Counted from the first letter of the stretch, positions 8,551 through 19,015 are shown. The stretch is 64,000 bases of DNA from RYN-230 sp963851025 (GCA_963851025.1 CAWKOA010000008.1:186001-250000), one strand, 5' to 3'. The notes: a model not told the origin generated them from the sequence alone. A program made the numbers and translations.

Positions 8551-9414
8551 TCAGGTCTGCCTTCTGGCTACCACGATGCTGGTCAGCGCGCACAGGATAC
8601 CGACCGCGAAGATGGCACTGCCGAACACGAAGACCTGCGGCGGGATGCCGATCCGGGTCGCCCCGTACACCCAGACCGGGAACGGGACCGCGGATCCGCT
8701 GACGAAGTTCGAGGTGACGAAGTCGTCGATGGACAGCGCGAACGCCATCAGCGCGCCGGCCAGGATGCCCGGCATGATGAGCGGGAAGGTGATCTTCCGG
8801 AACGTGACCCAGGCGTTCGCTCCCAGGTCCGCGGCGGCCTCCTCCAGCGTCCGGTCGAAGCCCGCCATCCGGGCCCGGACGGTCACGGTGACGTAGGCAA
8901 TGCTGAACGCCACGTGGGCCAGCAGCAGCGTGATGAAGCCGCGGGCCACGTTGATGGTGACGAACAGGCCCAGCAGCGAGGCGCCGAGCACGATCTCAGG
9001 CGCGGCGATGTTAAGGAACATGATCTGCTCCACCAGGCCCCGGCCGCGGAAGCGGGGCGGCCGGTAGCGGACCAGGGCCAGCGCGAGCAGGGTGCCCAGC
9101 ACCGTGGCCACCAGCGTGGAGACGATCGCGAGCCGGATGGACAGCCAGAACGCCGAGGTGAGCTGCGGGATGTCCTTCCACTGCTGGTACCACTGGGTGG
9201 TGAACCCGTTCCAGGCGAAGCTGACCTGCGGCAGGCCGGTCGTGACCTTGTTGAAGCTGTAGAGAACCATCACCGCGATCGGGAAGACCAGGTACGCGAT
9301 GATGAGCCAGGAATAGGCGGGCAGGATGAACCGGGTCCAGCGGCGCCGCCGCGGGGCCCGCGGGCGGGCCTGCCCCGTCTCCGCGCCCGCCGGCGCCGTC
9401 ACCACCGCGCTCAT
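8551..9414 (-). CDS. potC: PotC-like ABC transporter permease
   Basis: 287 aa inner-membrane permease starting MSAVVTAPAGAETGQ, with about six hydrophobic segments and the EAA-type coupling loop EEAAADLGANAWVTFRKITFP split across residues ~185-205. This is the usual PotC/PotI architecture. The ATG at 9414 overlaps the TGA of potB (ATGA), indicating translational coupling. It would pair with PotB to form the membrane channel energised by PotA. Confidence 0.9.
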   Translation of the reverse strand: MSAVVTAPAGAETGQARPRAPRRRRWTRFILPAYSWLIIAYLVFPIAVMVLYSFNKVTTGLPQVSFAWNGFTTQWYQQWKDIPQLTSAFWLSIRLAIVSTLVATVLGTLLALALVRYRPPRFRGRGLVEQIMFLNIAAPEIVLGASLLGLFVTINVARGFITLLLAHVAFSIAYVTVTVRARMAGFDRTLEEAAADLGANAWVTFRKITFPLIMPGILAGALMAFALSIDDFVTSNFVSGSAVPFPVWVYGATRIGIPPQVFVFGSAIFAVGILCALTSIVVARRQT

Positions 9415-10322
9415 ATGTAGTCCTCGATGGTCCGCGAGCCCAGCAGGCGGGCGTAGGCGAAGATGCCGACCAGCGCGATGGCCATCAGCACGGCCGACAG
9501 CGCCGAACCCCCCGCGTAGTCCAGGTTCACCAGGAACGCGTTCTGGATGACGGTTCCTATCATCGTGTTGCTGGTCCCGCCGAGGATCTGCTGGTTGACA
9601 TAGTCCCCGAGGGCCGGGATGAACGTCAGCAGGAACGCTGCGAAGATGCCCGGGACCGTGAGCGGCAGGATGACCCGGAGGAACGCCTCCCGCCTGGTGG
9701 CATACAGATCGCGGGCCGCCTCCAGGACCCGCTTGTCGATCCGCTCGATCGCGACATACAACGGCAGCGCGGTGAACGGCAGGTAGTTGTAGGCCAGCCC
9801 GGCGACCACCGCGTACCCGGTGGCGAGCACGTGGAAGTTCTGCGGCAGCAGGTGGGCGTTTTTCAGGCTGCCCAGGATGATGCCCTGGTCGGACAGGATG
9901 AACTCCCACACCACCGTGCGGATCACGAACGAGACGAAGAACGGGACCAGCAGCATGAGCAGGAAGAAGTTCTTCTTGTTCCCGCCGTGGAAGGCGATCC
10001 AGTAGGCGATCGGGAACGACACCGCCAGGTCGATGATGGTCGCCGCGCCCGCGAAGTAGAAGCTGGTCACGAACTGGGCGTGGTACAGGCTGAGCTGCTG
10101 GCCGAACTCGCCCCAGTGCCAGGTCATCACGCAGGCGCCGGTCGCCGTGTTGCACGACTGCAGCGACAGCGACAGCATCACGACCAGCGGGACCAGGAAC
10201 AGCACCAGCAGCCACAGCCCGGCCGGCAGGCTCAGCAGGTACGGCGCGAGCGCCTTGCCGAGCCTGGGCCGGGGGCGGCGGGTTACGCGCCCTGGGTGAT
10301 CGGCAAGAACAGGTTGTTCCAC
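9411..10322 (-). CDS. potB: PotB-like ABC transporter permease
   Basis: About 303 aa with six predicted membrane helices and the coupling loop EAARDLYATRREAFLRVILP. The frame has no ATG near the N-terminus; I choose GTG at 10322 because an AGGAAGAG ribosome site lies about 10 nt upstream. This start overlaps the end of the upstream binding-protein gene by about 40 bp, consistent with coupled translation. The C-terminal stop overlaps potC by 4 bp. Confidence 0.85.
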   Translation of the reverse strand: MEQPVLADHPGRVTRRPRPRLGKALAPYLLSLPAGLWLLVLFLVPLVVMLSLSLQSCNTATGACVMTWHWGEFGQQLSLYHAQFVTSFYFAGAATIIDLAVSFPIAYWIAFHGGNKKNFFLLMLLVPFFVSFVIRTVVWEFILSDQGIILGSLKNAHLLPQNFHVLATGYAVVAGLAYNYLPFTALPLYVAIERIDKRVLEAARDLYATRREAFLRVILPLTVPGIFAAFLLTFIPALGDYVNQQILGGTSNTMIGTVIQNAFLVNLDYAGGSALSAVLMAIALVGIFAYARLLGSRTIEDYI

Positions 10323-11642
10323 GCGGTCAGCTCTTCCTGGCTCTTGTACTGGTAGTAACTGCGCGAGTTCTTGATGTACTGCGCGGTCGGGAACACGGTG
10401 GGGGCGTTGGCCGTGGTGGAGGTGGGCAGGCCGATCTCCGGCTTCATCGCGGTCAGGGCCGTCTTGGCCCAGCCGGCCGGGTTCAGCAGCACCTGCTTGG
10501 CCGCGGGCACCGGGCACACGTAGTCGTCGTAGTACTCCACCAGGGCCTCGACGTCCGGCTGGTAGAAGTAGTCCATCAGCGTCATCGCGTCCTTGGGGTT
10601 CTGGGCGTACATCGGGATGCACATGTTGTCGGTCCAGAACATGCCGCCCTCGGTGGGGATGAGCAGCTTCAGGTCGCGGTACTTGCTGTTCAGGTCGGCC
10701 TGGAAGATGTCCCCGGACCAGGCCTGGGACACGACGATGTCGCCGTTCTTCAGGTGGTCGATGTAGCTCTGGTCGTAGTAGGAGCGGACCAGCCCGTCGC
10801 TCTTCTGCTGCTGCAGCTTCTTGGCCGCCTTGGCCCAGTCGGATTCCTTCGACGTGGCCGGGTCCACCCCGATGGCCAGCAGCCCGATGCTGCCCAGTTC
10901 CTGCGGGTCGGACATCATGCCGATCTTGCCCGAGTACTTCTTGTCGAACAGGATGTCCACGCTGGTGCCGGGGTCCTTGATCGACCGAGGAGTTGTACCC
11001 GATCGCGGTCCAGCCCGACTGCCAGGCCATCGTGTGCTTGTTCCCCGGGTCCCAGGACGGGTTCTTGATCAGCGGGCCCGCGTACTTGTCGAAGTTGGTC
11101 ATCATGCTGCGGTCCAGCGGGACCAGCCAGCCGAAGTCGATCAGGTAGCCCAGCGGCGGGCTGCTGTTCGTCATCACGATGATGTCGTAGCCGGTGGGCT
11201 GCTTGGCCGTCAGCGACGGCCGGATCTTGGCGTAGAAGGGCAGGTTGTCGTTGATCGGCTCGGTGTAGGTGACGGCGATCCCGGTCGTCTGGGTGAAGTG
11301 CTCCAGGGACAGGTGCTTGCCCTTGAGCACGTCGATGTAATACGGCCAGTTGGCGAAGTTCACCGTGTGGTGCAGCTTCTGCTTGGCCCACCAGGCGGCG
11401 GTGCCGACGCCCCCGGCCGGGGCGGATCCGGTGCTGGTCGTGGCGCCCTTGACGCCGCAGGCGGCCAGGAACGCGCCGATGCCCAGCGCGCCCGCGCCGG
11501 TGCCGGCCGTCCGCAGCAGCTGCCGCCGGGACATGCCCTGCTGGGAGAGGCGGGGCTGGGTCAGCCCCCGCACCAGGGACGGGTCGGGACCGGCCGGCCG
11601 CCCGCGATCACGGGCGGGGCCGCTGCCATGCTGCTCATCCAT
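10283..11642 (-). CDS. potD: PotD-like extracellular polyamine-binding lipoprotein (copy 2), one apparent frameshift
   Basis: Second spermidine/putrescine-type binding protein, about 450 aa. It has a twin-arginine signal (SRRQLLRTAG) with lipobox LAACG, then VNFANWPYYIDVLKG and, after the shift, GKIGMMSDPQELGSIG and WSGDIFQADLN. The reading frame changes near 10980, between YNSSV and KDPGTSVDILFDKK, with no loss of homology, so a one-base indel is likely. It lies between potA and potB. Moderate divergence from copy 1 suggests an old duplication with different ligand preference rather than a recent one. Confidence 0.85.
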
Positions 11643-11707
11643 CGGAACCTCCTGTCCAGCGCCTCGCGCTGCCGGGGCGGGCGGGGCGCACCGCCGGGCG
11701 CGGGCGG

Positions 11708-12872
11708 TCAGCCAATCGGGTAAGAGTGCTGGGGATCCCAGGTCAGCCAGACGTCGTCACCCCGGCTGACCGGGGTGGCCGCCGAGGCTGAGTTCTGCTG
11801 GAAGACGACGACGTCCGCCCCGGTCGTGGTGTGGACCGAGAAACTGGTGGAGGTGCCCAGGTAGACAACCTCGGTGACGGTGCCGCGCAGCGCGCAGCCG
11901 CCCGCCGGCGGCCGGCCCGGCGCTGAGCTCGATCTTCTCCGGCCGCACGGTGAGCTCGACGTCCTGGCCGGCGGCCAGCGCGGACCGCCCTTCCGGGACG
12001 ATGATCCGCTCGTCCGGGCTCACCTCGATGACGCCCTGGCCGCCGGTGACCCGGGCCAGGGACCCGGTCAGCAGGTTCGACGTCCCGATAAATCCCGCCA
12101 CGAAGCGCGTCGCGGGGTGCTCGTAGATCTCCCGCGGCGGCCCCAGGTGCTCGATCACGCCGTCGTTCATCACCGCGATGCGGTCGGACATGGTGAGGGC
12201 CTCGTTCTGGTCGTGCGTCACGTAGACGAACGTGATGCCGACCTCCCGCTGGATGCGCTTGAGCTCGACCTGCATGGCCTGGCGGAGCTTGAGGTCCAGG
12301 GCCCCGAGGGGCTCGTCCAGCAGCAGGGCCTTGGGGTGGTTGACCAGGGCCCGGGCCAGCGCGACGCGCTGCTGCTGGCCGCCGGACAGCTCCCGGGGCC
12401 GGCGCTGCTCGCGCCCGGTGAGGTCGACGATCTCCAGCATCTCGCCGACCTGGCGGGTGATCTGGTCCTTGGGCACGCTCTTGCGCCGCAGCCCGAAGGC
12501 CACGTTCTCGAACACGCTCATGTGCGGGAACAGCGCGTAGGACTGGAACACCATGTTCACGTCCCGCTTGTTCGGCGGGGCCATGGTGACGTCACGGCCG
12601 TCCAGCCGCACGGTGCCGCGGGTGGGCTCCTCGAAGCCCGCGATCATCCGCATCGTGGTGGTCTTGCCGCATCCCGAGGGGCCCAGCATGGAAAAGAACT
12701 CGCCCGGCCGGATGGCCAGGTCGATGCCCCGCACGGCGGTGACCACCTCGCCCCGGGAGTGGAATTCCTTGGCCACCCCGTCGAGCCCGATGGCGGGCAC
12801 GCCGGGCGCCCCGGCCTGATCCTCCGGGCCGGCCGCCGGCACGTCCTGCGCGGACGCGTCAGTGTCGGTCAT
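11708..12872 (-). CDS. potA: PotA-like ABC transporter ATPase, C-terminal frameshift
   Basis: About 385 aa polyamine-importer ATPase. Walker A GPSGCGKTT (about residue 63), signature LSGGQQQRVALARAL, Walker B ALLLDEPLGALD and switch histidine VYVTHDQ are all intact. The C-terminal TOBE-type regulatory domain continues in another frame after about 11900 (TVTEVVYLGTSTSFSVHTTT) and ends at 11708 with WDPQHSYPIG, so I take one indel and a true stop at 11708 rather than the early in-frame stop at 11757. First gene of the transporter block; about 245 bp separate it from the aldehyde dehydrogenase. Confidence 0.88.
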
Positions 12873-13085
12873 CTGGAGTGTGGGTCATATCAGGAGCAAT
12901 CCCTCGTCTCGGGTCCCTGGGTAACACGCTCCCAGCGCTTCTGCATGGGCGGTGCGCGGCGTCGCGCTCCGGCCGGCCAGCAGGCCGCATACCAGGTCAA
13001 AAGGTATCTATGCGGCGAGTGGACCCGATCCTGGCAGAGAGATTGCCCAAAATCAACCGAATCAGTCGTCGCGAATCTCAATCGC

Positions 13086-13098
13086 AACCGATTCGGTT
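13086..13098. promoter_or_regulatory. Palindrome AACCGATTCGGTT between aldehyde dehydrogenase and potA
   Basis: A perfect 13-bp odd palindrome, with a half-site AACCGAAT about 30 bp away (13055-13062). It lies in the 244-bp gap downstream of the dehydrogenase and upstream of potA, so it could be an operator for the transporter operon or part of a terminator hairpin. The CCCC/GGGG arms at 13103-13116 form a second small hairpin. Confidence 0.35.
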
Positions 13099-13116
13099 TA
13101 CACCCCGTAACAGGGG

Positions 13117-14655
13117 TTACTCGCCCAGGTAGCTCATCACGTGCTTGATCCGGGTGTAGTCCTCGAACCCGTACATCGACAGGTCCTTGCCGTACCCCGA
13201 ATGCTTGAAGCCGCCGTGCGGCATCTCGGACGCGAACGGGATGTGCGTGTTGATCCAGACCGCGCCGAAGTCCAGCAGCCGGGCCAGCCGCATCGCCCGC
13301 CCGTGGTCCCGCGTCCACACGCTCGCGGCCAGCCCGTACTTGACCCCGTTGGCCCAGCGGACCGCCTCGTCCTCGTCGCTGAACTGCTGGACGGTGATCA
13401 CCGGGCCGAAGATCTCTTCCTGGATCATCTCGTCGTCCTGGCGCAGCCCGCTGACCACGGTGGGCTCGAAGCAGTAGCCCCGCTCCCCCACCCGGTGGCC
13501 GCCGGTGACCACGTCCGCGTGCGCCGGGCCGCGGCTCAGGAAGCCCTCGACCCGGGCCAGCTGCGCCGGGTTGTTCAGCGGGCCGAAGTCGGCGTCGGGC
13601 ACGTCCAGGCCGCCGACCTTGGTCCCCCGGGCCTGCTCGGCCAGGGCGTCGGTCAGGTCGGCGGCGATCCGCGGGCCGGCCAGCACCCGCGTCGCCGCGG
13701 TGCAGTCCTGGCCCGCGTTGTAGTACCCGGCCCCGGCGATGCCCGCCGCGGCCTGGGCCACGTCCGCGTCGTCGAACACCACGACCGGCGCCTTCCCGCC
13801 CAGCTCGAGGTGGACCCGCTTGAGCCCGGCCGCCGCGGCCTGGGCCACCTGGATGCCGGCCCGGACCGAGCCGGTGATCGACACCATCTGCGGGATGTCG
13901 TGGCTGACCAGGGCCCGGCCGGTGCCGGCGTCGCCGCAGATCACGTTGAGCACCCCCGGGGGCAGGAACGCGGCGGCGATCTCGGCCAGCATCAGGGTGG
14001 ACACCGGGGTGGTGTCCGAGGGCTTGAGCACCACGGTGTTGCCCGCGGCCAGGGCCGGCGCGATCTTCCAGATCGCCATCATCAGGGGGTAATTCCAGGG
14101 CGTCACCTGGGCGCAGACGCCCACCGGCTCACGCCGGATCATCGAGGTGTGCCCGGCCATGTACTCGCCCGCCGCGCTGCCCTGCAGCAGGCGCGCGGCG
14201 CCGGCGAAGAACCGGAGCTCGTCCACGCACGGGGGCAGCTCCTCGGCCAGGGTCATGGCGACCGGCTTCCCGGTGTTCCGGCACTCGGCCTCCACCAGGT
14301 CGGCGGCCCGCTCCTCGACCGCGTCGGCGATCTTGAGCAGGGCCAGGCTGCGCTGCGCGGGCGTGGCGTCCCGCCAGGCCTCGCGGGCCGCCTCGGCGCT
14401 GCGCAGCGCCGCGTCCACGTCCTCCGGCCCGGACACCGGCGCGAGCGCGTACGGCTCACCGGTGCTGGGGTCGACGACCTCGCTGGTGCGGCCCGCCGCG
14501 GCCGTCACGAACTCGCCGTTCACGAAGTTCTTCAGGTCCGCCACGCTGGCGCCGGGCTGCACGGTCGCTGTCAAGGTCCGCCTCCTCAGGGCGAGGTTCC
14601 TGGCCACGGTGCCGGCGCCCGCGACGTCTCCAGCCGCCGCTACTGGGTCCGACAC
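13117..14655 (-). CDS. NAD(P)-dependent aldehyde dehydrogenase (gamma-aminobutyraldehyde dehydrogenase-like)
   Basis: 512 aa aldehyde dehydrogenase. Motifs VTPWNYPLMMA, HLELGGKAPV, catalytic cysteine in NAGQDCTA (about residue 310), QEEIFGPV and the C-terminal GGFKHSGYGKD are present; the last resembles aminobutyraldehyde/betaine aldehyde dehydrogenases. The role inferred from context is oxidation of the aldehyde made from putrescine to gamma-aminobutyrate. The first ~40 residues look like an extension of the usual start. It is divergent from the AsnC-type regulator, sharing a 114-bp intergenic region with a candidate operator. Confidence 0.9.
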   Translation of the reverse strand: MSDPVAAAGDVAGAGTVARNLALRRRTLTATVQPGASVADLKNFVNGEFVTAAAGRTSEVVDPSTGEPYALAPVSGPEDVDAALRSAEAAREAWRDATPAQRSLALLKIADAVEERAADLVEAECRNTGKPVAMTLAEELPPCVDELRFFAGAARLLQGSAAGEYMAGHTSMIRREPVGVCAQVTPWNYPLMMAIWKIAPALAAGNTVVLKPSDTTPVSTLMLAEIAAAFLPPGVLNVICGDAGTGRALVSHDIPQMVSITGSVRAGIQVAQAAAAGLKRVHLELGGKAPVVVFDDADVAQAAAGIAGAGYYNAGQDCTAATRVLAGPRIAADLTDALAEQARGTKVGGLDVPDADFGPLNNPAQLARVEGFLSRGPAHADVVTGGHRVGERGYCFEPTVVSGLRQDDEMIQEEIFGPVITVQQFSDEDEAVRWANGVKYGLAASVWTRDHGRAMRLARLLDFGAVWINTHIPFASEMPHGGFKHSGYGKDLSMYGFEDYTRIKHVMSYLGE

Positions 14656-14689
14656 TCGCAGAAAAATGTTTCAGTGAACAAGTGAATCC

Positions 14690-14713
14690 GTTGCATATAC
14701 CATGCATTGCAAC
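14690..14713. promoter_or_regulatory. Candidate AsnC/Lrp operator in divergent promoter region
   Basis: GTTGCA and TGCAAC form perfect 6-bp arms separated by 12 bp that include ATGCAT. A second near-palindrome TGTTTCAGTGAACA (14667-14680) is adjacent. Both lie between the divergent aldehyde dehydrogenase (start 14655) and AsnC-type gene (start 14770), the usual place for autoregulated Lrp/AsnC sites. A TTGACA box for the rightward gene is at 14722-14727. Confidence 0.5.
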
Positions 14714-14769
14714 GAAATCAGTTGACAAGCGGGCCGAGCGTGACACCATTGCTTGCGAAGGAGGACCGC

Positions 14770-15316
14770 ATGGCGCACACCCCGGCTACGCCCGCGATCC
14801 CGGGCAGTCTGAGCGGGGAGCCAGCCCCGGCCAGCCGGAACGGCCGCTCCGCCGCCCGCGGCCCCGCGGGTACCGTGCTGGACCACCTCTCCAAGCAGAT
14901 TATCGAGCAGCTCCAGGAGGACGGCCGCCGCTCCTACGCCGCCATCGGCAAGGCGGTCGGCCTGTCCGAGGCCGCGGTCCGGCAGCGGGTCCAGCGGCTG
15001 GTGGACGCCGGGGATCATGCAGATCGTCGCGGTCACCGACCCGCTGATGCTCGGCTTCAGCCGGCAGACCATGATCGGCATCAAGTGCGGCGGGGACCTG
15101 GAGCAGGTCGCCGACCAGCTGGCGGCCATGGATGAGATCGACTACGTGGTGATCACCTCGGGATCCTTCGACCTGCTGGTCGAGGTGGTCTGCGAGGACG
15201 ACAGCCACCTGCTGGAGATCCTGAGCCGGGTGCGCGGGGTGCCCAGCGTGACCAGCACCGAGACGTTCGTGTACCTGAAGCTCCGCAAGCAGACCTACGG
15301 CTGGGGGACCAGATGA
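14770..15316 (+). CDS. Lrp/AsnC-family transcriptional regulator, one apparent frameshift
   Basis: About 180 aa. The N-terminal winged helix (LSKQIIEQLQEDGRRSYAAI, then GLSEAAVRQRVQRLVDAG) and the C-terminal RAM effector domain (DPLMLGF...CGGDLEQVADQL and DYVVITSGSFDLLVEV) are in different frames. Removing one G from the GGGG run at about 15009-15012 restores GAC GCC GGG ATC ATG and a continuous protein, so this is very probably a homopolymer error. The start at 14770 follows a strong GGAGG site. It overlaps the aminotransferase start by 4 bp and likely controls the flanking polyamine genes. Confidence 0.88.
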
Positions 15317-16690
15317 CCACGCCACACGACCTGGACCTGCAGGAGGCCGCGCGGCGGCACCTGTGGCTGCACTTCACCCGGATGTCCTCCTACGCCGACG
15401 GCGAGGTCCCGGTGATCGTCCGCGGCTCCGGGCAGTACGTGTACGACCAGAGGGCAAGCGCTACCTGGACGGGCTGTCCGGCCTGTTCGTCAGCCAGATC
15501 GGGCACGGCCGCAAGGAAGTGGCCGAGGCCGGCGCGCAGCAGGGCAGCGAGCTGGCCTACTTCCCGCTCTGGTCCTACGCCCACCCGCGGGCCATCGAGC
15601 TCGCCGAGCGGCTGGCCGATCTGGCTCCGGGCGACCTGAACCGGGTGTTCTTCACCACCAGCGGCTCGGAGGCGGTCGAATCGGCCTGGAAGCTGGCCAA
15701 GCAGTACTTCAAGGCCGTCGGCGAGCCGGGCCGGTACAAGGTGCTCAGCCGCGACATCGCCTACCACGGCACGTCGATGGGCGCGCTGGCCATCACCGGG
15801 CTGCCCCCGATCAAGGAGCCGTTCGAGCCGCTCCCGCCGGGCGGCGTCCGGGTGCCGAACACCAACTTCTACCGGGCCCCCGGCTTCGTCGCCGACGACC
15901 TGGCCGGGTTCGGCCGGTGGGCGGCCGACGAGATCGAGCGCGCCATCCTGCGCGAGGGCCCGGAGTCGGTGGCCGCCGTGTTCCTGGAGCCGGTGCAGAA
16001 CTCGGGCGGGTGCTTCCCGCCGCCGCCCGGCTACTTCGCCCGGGTCCGCGAGATCTGCGACCGCTACGGCGTGATCCTCGTGTCCGACGAGGTCATCTGC
16101 GCGTTCGGCCGGCTCGGCTACTACTTCGGCTCGCAGCGCTACGGCTACCAGCCGGACATCATCACCTTCGCCAAGGGCGTCACCTCCGGGTACGCGCCGC
16201 TCGGCGGCATGCTGGTCAGCGACCGGCTGATGGAGCCGTTCAGCAGCGGCGCGGCCACCTTCCTGCACGGGGTGACGTTCGCCGGCCACCCGGTCTCCTC
16301 GGCCGTCGCGCTGGCCAACCTCGACGTGTTCGAGCAGGAGGACCTGCTCGGCAACGTGCGGGCCAACGAGGCGGAGTTCCGCGCCACCCTGGAGAAGCTG
16401 CACGACCTGCCGATCGTCGGCGACGTGCGGGGCGACGGCTACTTCTACGGCATCGAGATGGTCAAGGACAAGTCCACCCGGGAGACGTTCAGCGACGACG
16501 AGTCCGAGCGGCTGCTCCGCGGCTTCCTGTCCCAGGCCCTGTTCGACGCCGGGCCTGATCTGCCGCGCCGACGACCGCGGCGACCCGGTGATCCAGCTCG
16601 CCCCGCCGCTCACCTGCGGCCCCGAGCACTTCGCCGAGATGGAGCAGATCCTGCGCAGCGTGCTGACGCGAGGCCTGGTCGCGGATCTGA
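15313..16690 (+). CDS. Class III PLP aminotransferase (putrescine/omega-amine aminotransferase-like), frameshifted
   Basis: About 459 aa PLP enzyme. It shows FFTTSGSEAVESAWKLAKQY, YHGTSMGALAITG, VILVSDEVICAFGRLG and the PLP lysine in ITFAKGVTSGYAPLGG. Frames change near 15452 (a base appears to be missing before GKRYLDG), near 16552 and near 16670; after the last shift the protein would end EAWSRI at the TGA 16688-16690, a typical C-terminus for this group. Without that third correction the frame runs to 16794. ATG at 15313 overlaps the regulator stop (ATGA). Likely transfers the amino group from putrescine, GABA or beta-alanine; the exact donor is not readable. Confidence 0.83.
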
Positions 16691-16772
16691 GCCGGCGCGC
16701 GGCTCTGGGCTGTGGCCAGATCGTGGCCGTATCCTCGGATGAACTCAAGCTGACGGGGGTAGTCCGCGGCCC

Positions 16773-17941
16773 GTGTGGTACTTCATCGGCCTAGTCGCAG
16801 CCGTGCTGCTCGGCGCCGGTTTCGTGCTGCAGCAGGACGCGGCCCAGCGGGTACCGCAGTCCGATTTCCTGCGCCTGCGGCTGGTAGCCGACCTGCTCCG
16901 GCAGCCACGCTGGCTGGCCGGCCTGGGCATCATGATCGCGGGCCAGCTGCTGGCGTGCCTGGGTCATCGGGCACATGGTGCTCGCGCTCTCCGAGCCCCT
17001 GCTGGCCACCAACCTGCTCTTCGCCCTGATCATCGCCGGGCGGGTGTCCGGCCAGCCGGCCCGGCTGCGCGAGCTGATCGGGGCGGTCATCCTGCTGGGC
17101 GGGGTGAGCGCCCTGTCGGTGGCCCGGTCCGTGACGTCGGTGCAGGATTCGGTGGGCTCCCCCGCGTACTGGCCCTACGTGGGGGCGGCGATCGGCGCCA
17201 CCGCGGCGTGCTTCGCCATCGCCGGGCGCCGCCGCCAGGGCGAGCTGCGGGCCCTGCTGACCGGGATCGCCGCCGGGCTGGTGCTGGGCATCCAGGACGC
17301 GCTGACCCGGGTCACCGTCCGGCACCTGGGCAGCGTGCACGACGCGGCCGCGCTGCTCATCAGCTGGCCGGCCTACTCCCTGGTCGCCGTGGGAGTCATC
17401 GCCCTGTGGCTGATGCAGAGCGCGTTCAACTCGGCCCCGCTCCACGCGTCGCTGCCCGGGGTCACGGCCGCGGAGCCGGTGTCCGGGATCGTGCTGGGCA
17501 TCGTGGCCTTCCGGGAGAAGGTCCCCGCCTCCCCGCTGCTCATCGCGGTCCAGGTCGCGGGGCTGCATCGCGCTGGTCGCCGGGGTGATCCTGGTGGCCC
17601 GGGCGCCGGCGCTGGCCAGCCTCCGCCAGTACCACGGGCCCGGCGAGCACCTGCTGCACCGCGACCGGGACCGCGGCCGGAACCGGGACCGCGACCTGGC
17701 AGGACCGGACCGCGACCGGGACCCTGAGCAGCAGCGGCCACGGCCCGGGGCAGCCCCGGACACCTCTCCCGGGCTGATCAGGCCGGGCCTGATCAACCCC
17801 GGGCCGGCCAGCCCGGGTCCGGGCCGCGGCCCGGGCCCGGCCCGCGGGCCGGACCTGGCCCCGCCGCCGGGTTCGTTACGGCGGCGGCGCGGCGGCGGCT
17901 GGGGCGCCCCGCCGCCAGGACCCGGCGTGCCTGGCAGATAA
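16773..17941 (+). CDS. DMT/EamA-like membrane transporter, two apparent frameshifts
   Basis: A multi-pass membrane protein of about 390 aa: WYFIGLVAAVLLGAGFVLQQ at the start, several hydrophobic helices, and VILVARAPAL before a charged Arg/Asp-rich and then Pro/Gly-rich cytoplasmic tail. The homologous sequence shifts frame near 16960 and near 17565. Family members are 10-helix drug/metabolite transporters of mostly unknown substrate. GTG at 16773 is the best start. It follows the aminotransferase by about 80 bp and could belong to the same transcript. Confidence 0.72.
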
Positions 17942-17992
17942 CTGTTTTATTACTTAACGTAACTGGATAGCTTCGCTGGGCAAGCTGGTGTC

Positions 17993-19015
17993 ATGCGCTT
18001 AGCTCACGCCGGCCGCCACCCGGGCCCGCGCCAGCCCCGGAACGGCAACCGCATCTGGCTCGTCACCTGCGTCGTCACGGTCGTCGTGGTGGTTTTCGTT
18101 GCGGTGAAGCTGACGGGAAGCGGCTGCCCGGCTGCGCCGCGTGCGGGCGGGGCCGCGGCGGCCGCGGGCGCGGGCGGGCCCGCCGGCCCCGCCGGCCGGG
18201 GCGGCCCGGCCGGCCCCGCGGGGACCGGGCCGCTGGCCGCCCGGCCCGCGCTGGCCAGGTCCGTGATCGAGGGCCATGCCGTGTTCTACGATCCCGGCCA
18301 GGCCTCGGGCAGCTGCGGGCTGGGACCGTTCCCGGCCGGGGGGTGGTACGCCAGCCTGCCGCCGCGCGGCTACGCGTCCGGCCGGGCCTGCGGCAGCTAC
18401 CTCGACGTCTACGGGCCCGCCGGCACGGTGCGGGCCGAGGTCGTGGACGTGTGCACGGACTGCGCGGCGGGCACGGTCAACCTGAGCCGCGCGGCCTTCG
18501 CGCGGATCGCCAGCCCGCGCAGGGGCACGGTCGCGGTCAGCTACCAGGCCGCCGTGAACCCGCCGCTGCCGGGACCGCTGACGCTGCGGATCACCGCGGC
18601 GGGCCGGACCGGCACGCTGGCCGTGCAGGTCATCAACCACGGGAACCGGCTGTCGTCGGTCGCGGCCAGCCGGCCGGGCGGCCGGTGGGAGACCCTCGTC
18701 CCGAGCGCCGACGGCTACTGGACCGGGCCGCTGCGACCGGGACGGCCCGGGGCCAGCCCGGCCGCGGGCGGGACGGCGGCCGCCCTGGCCGGCGGCGGGA
18801 CCGGCCCGGCGCCCCGCGGCCGCATCAGCGTCCGGGTCACCGACGTGGCGGGTCACCGGGTGCTGCTCACCGGGATATCCCTGCGCCGCACCGTGCTGCA
18901 CGCCTCCGCCTGGATGTACCGGGCCCGGAGCCAGCCGGCCGGCCGGGACACCCGCGCACCGGCCCCGGCGCCGGCCAGCCGCGACGGGACGGCCGCGAGC
19001 GCGGGCAGCTGCTGA
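17993..19015 (+). CDS. Secreted expansin-like (EXLX1-type) double-psi beta-barrel protein
   Basis: About 340 aa: an N-terminal hydrophobic anchor or signal (IWLVTCVVTVVVVVFVAVKL), an Ala/Gly/Pro linker, then a domain with GHAVFYDPGQASGSCGLG, YASGRACGSYLDV and AEVVDVCTDCAAGTVNLS, the expansin/EXLX1 pattern, followed by a second beta-domain resembling the family's CBM63-like part. Bacterial expansins loosen cellulose-containing walls without hydrolysis and help plant-biomass or plant-associated life. A Pro/Ala-rich tail ends the protein. Upstream is a short AT-rich patch (17941-17965) that may hold its promoter. Confidence 0.8.
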   Translation: MRLAHAGRHPGPRQPRNGNRIWLVTCVVTVVVVVFVAVKLTGSGCPAAPRAGGAAAAAGAGGPAGPAGRGGPAGPAGTGPLAARPALARSVIEGHAVFYDPGQASGSCGLGPFPAGGWYASLPPRGYASGRACGSYLDVYGPAGTVRAEVVDVCTDCAAGTVNLSRAAFARIASPRRGTVAVSYQAAVNPPLPGPLTLRITAAGRTGTLAVQVINHGNRLSSVAASRPGGRWETLVPSADGYWTGPLRPGRPGASPAAGGTAAALAGGGTGPAPRGRISVRVTDVAGHRVLLTGISLRRTVLHASAWMYRARSQPAGRDTRAPAPAPASRDGTAASAGSC

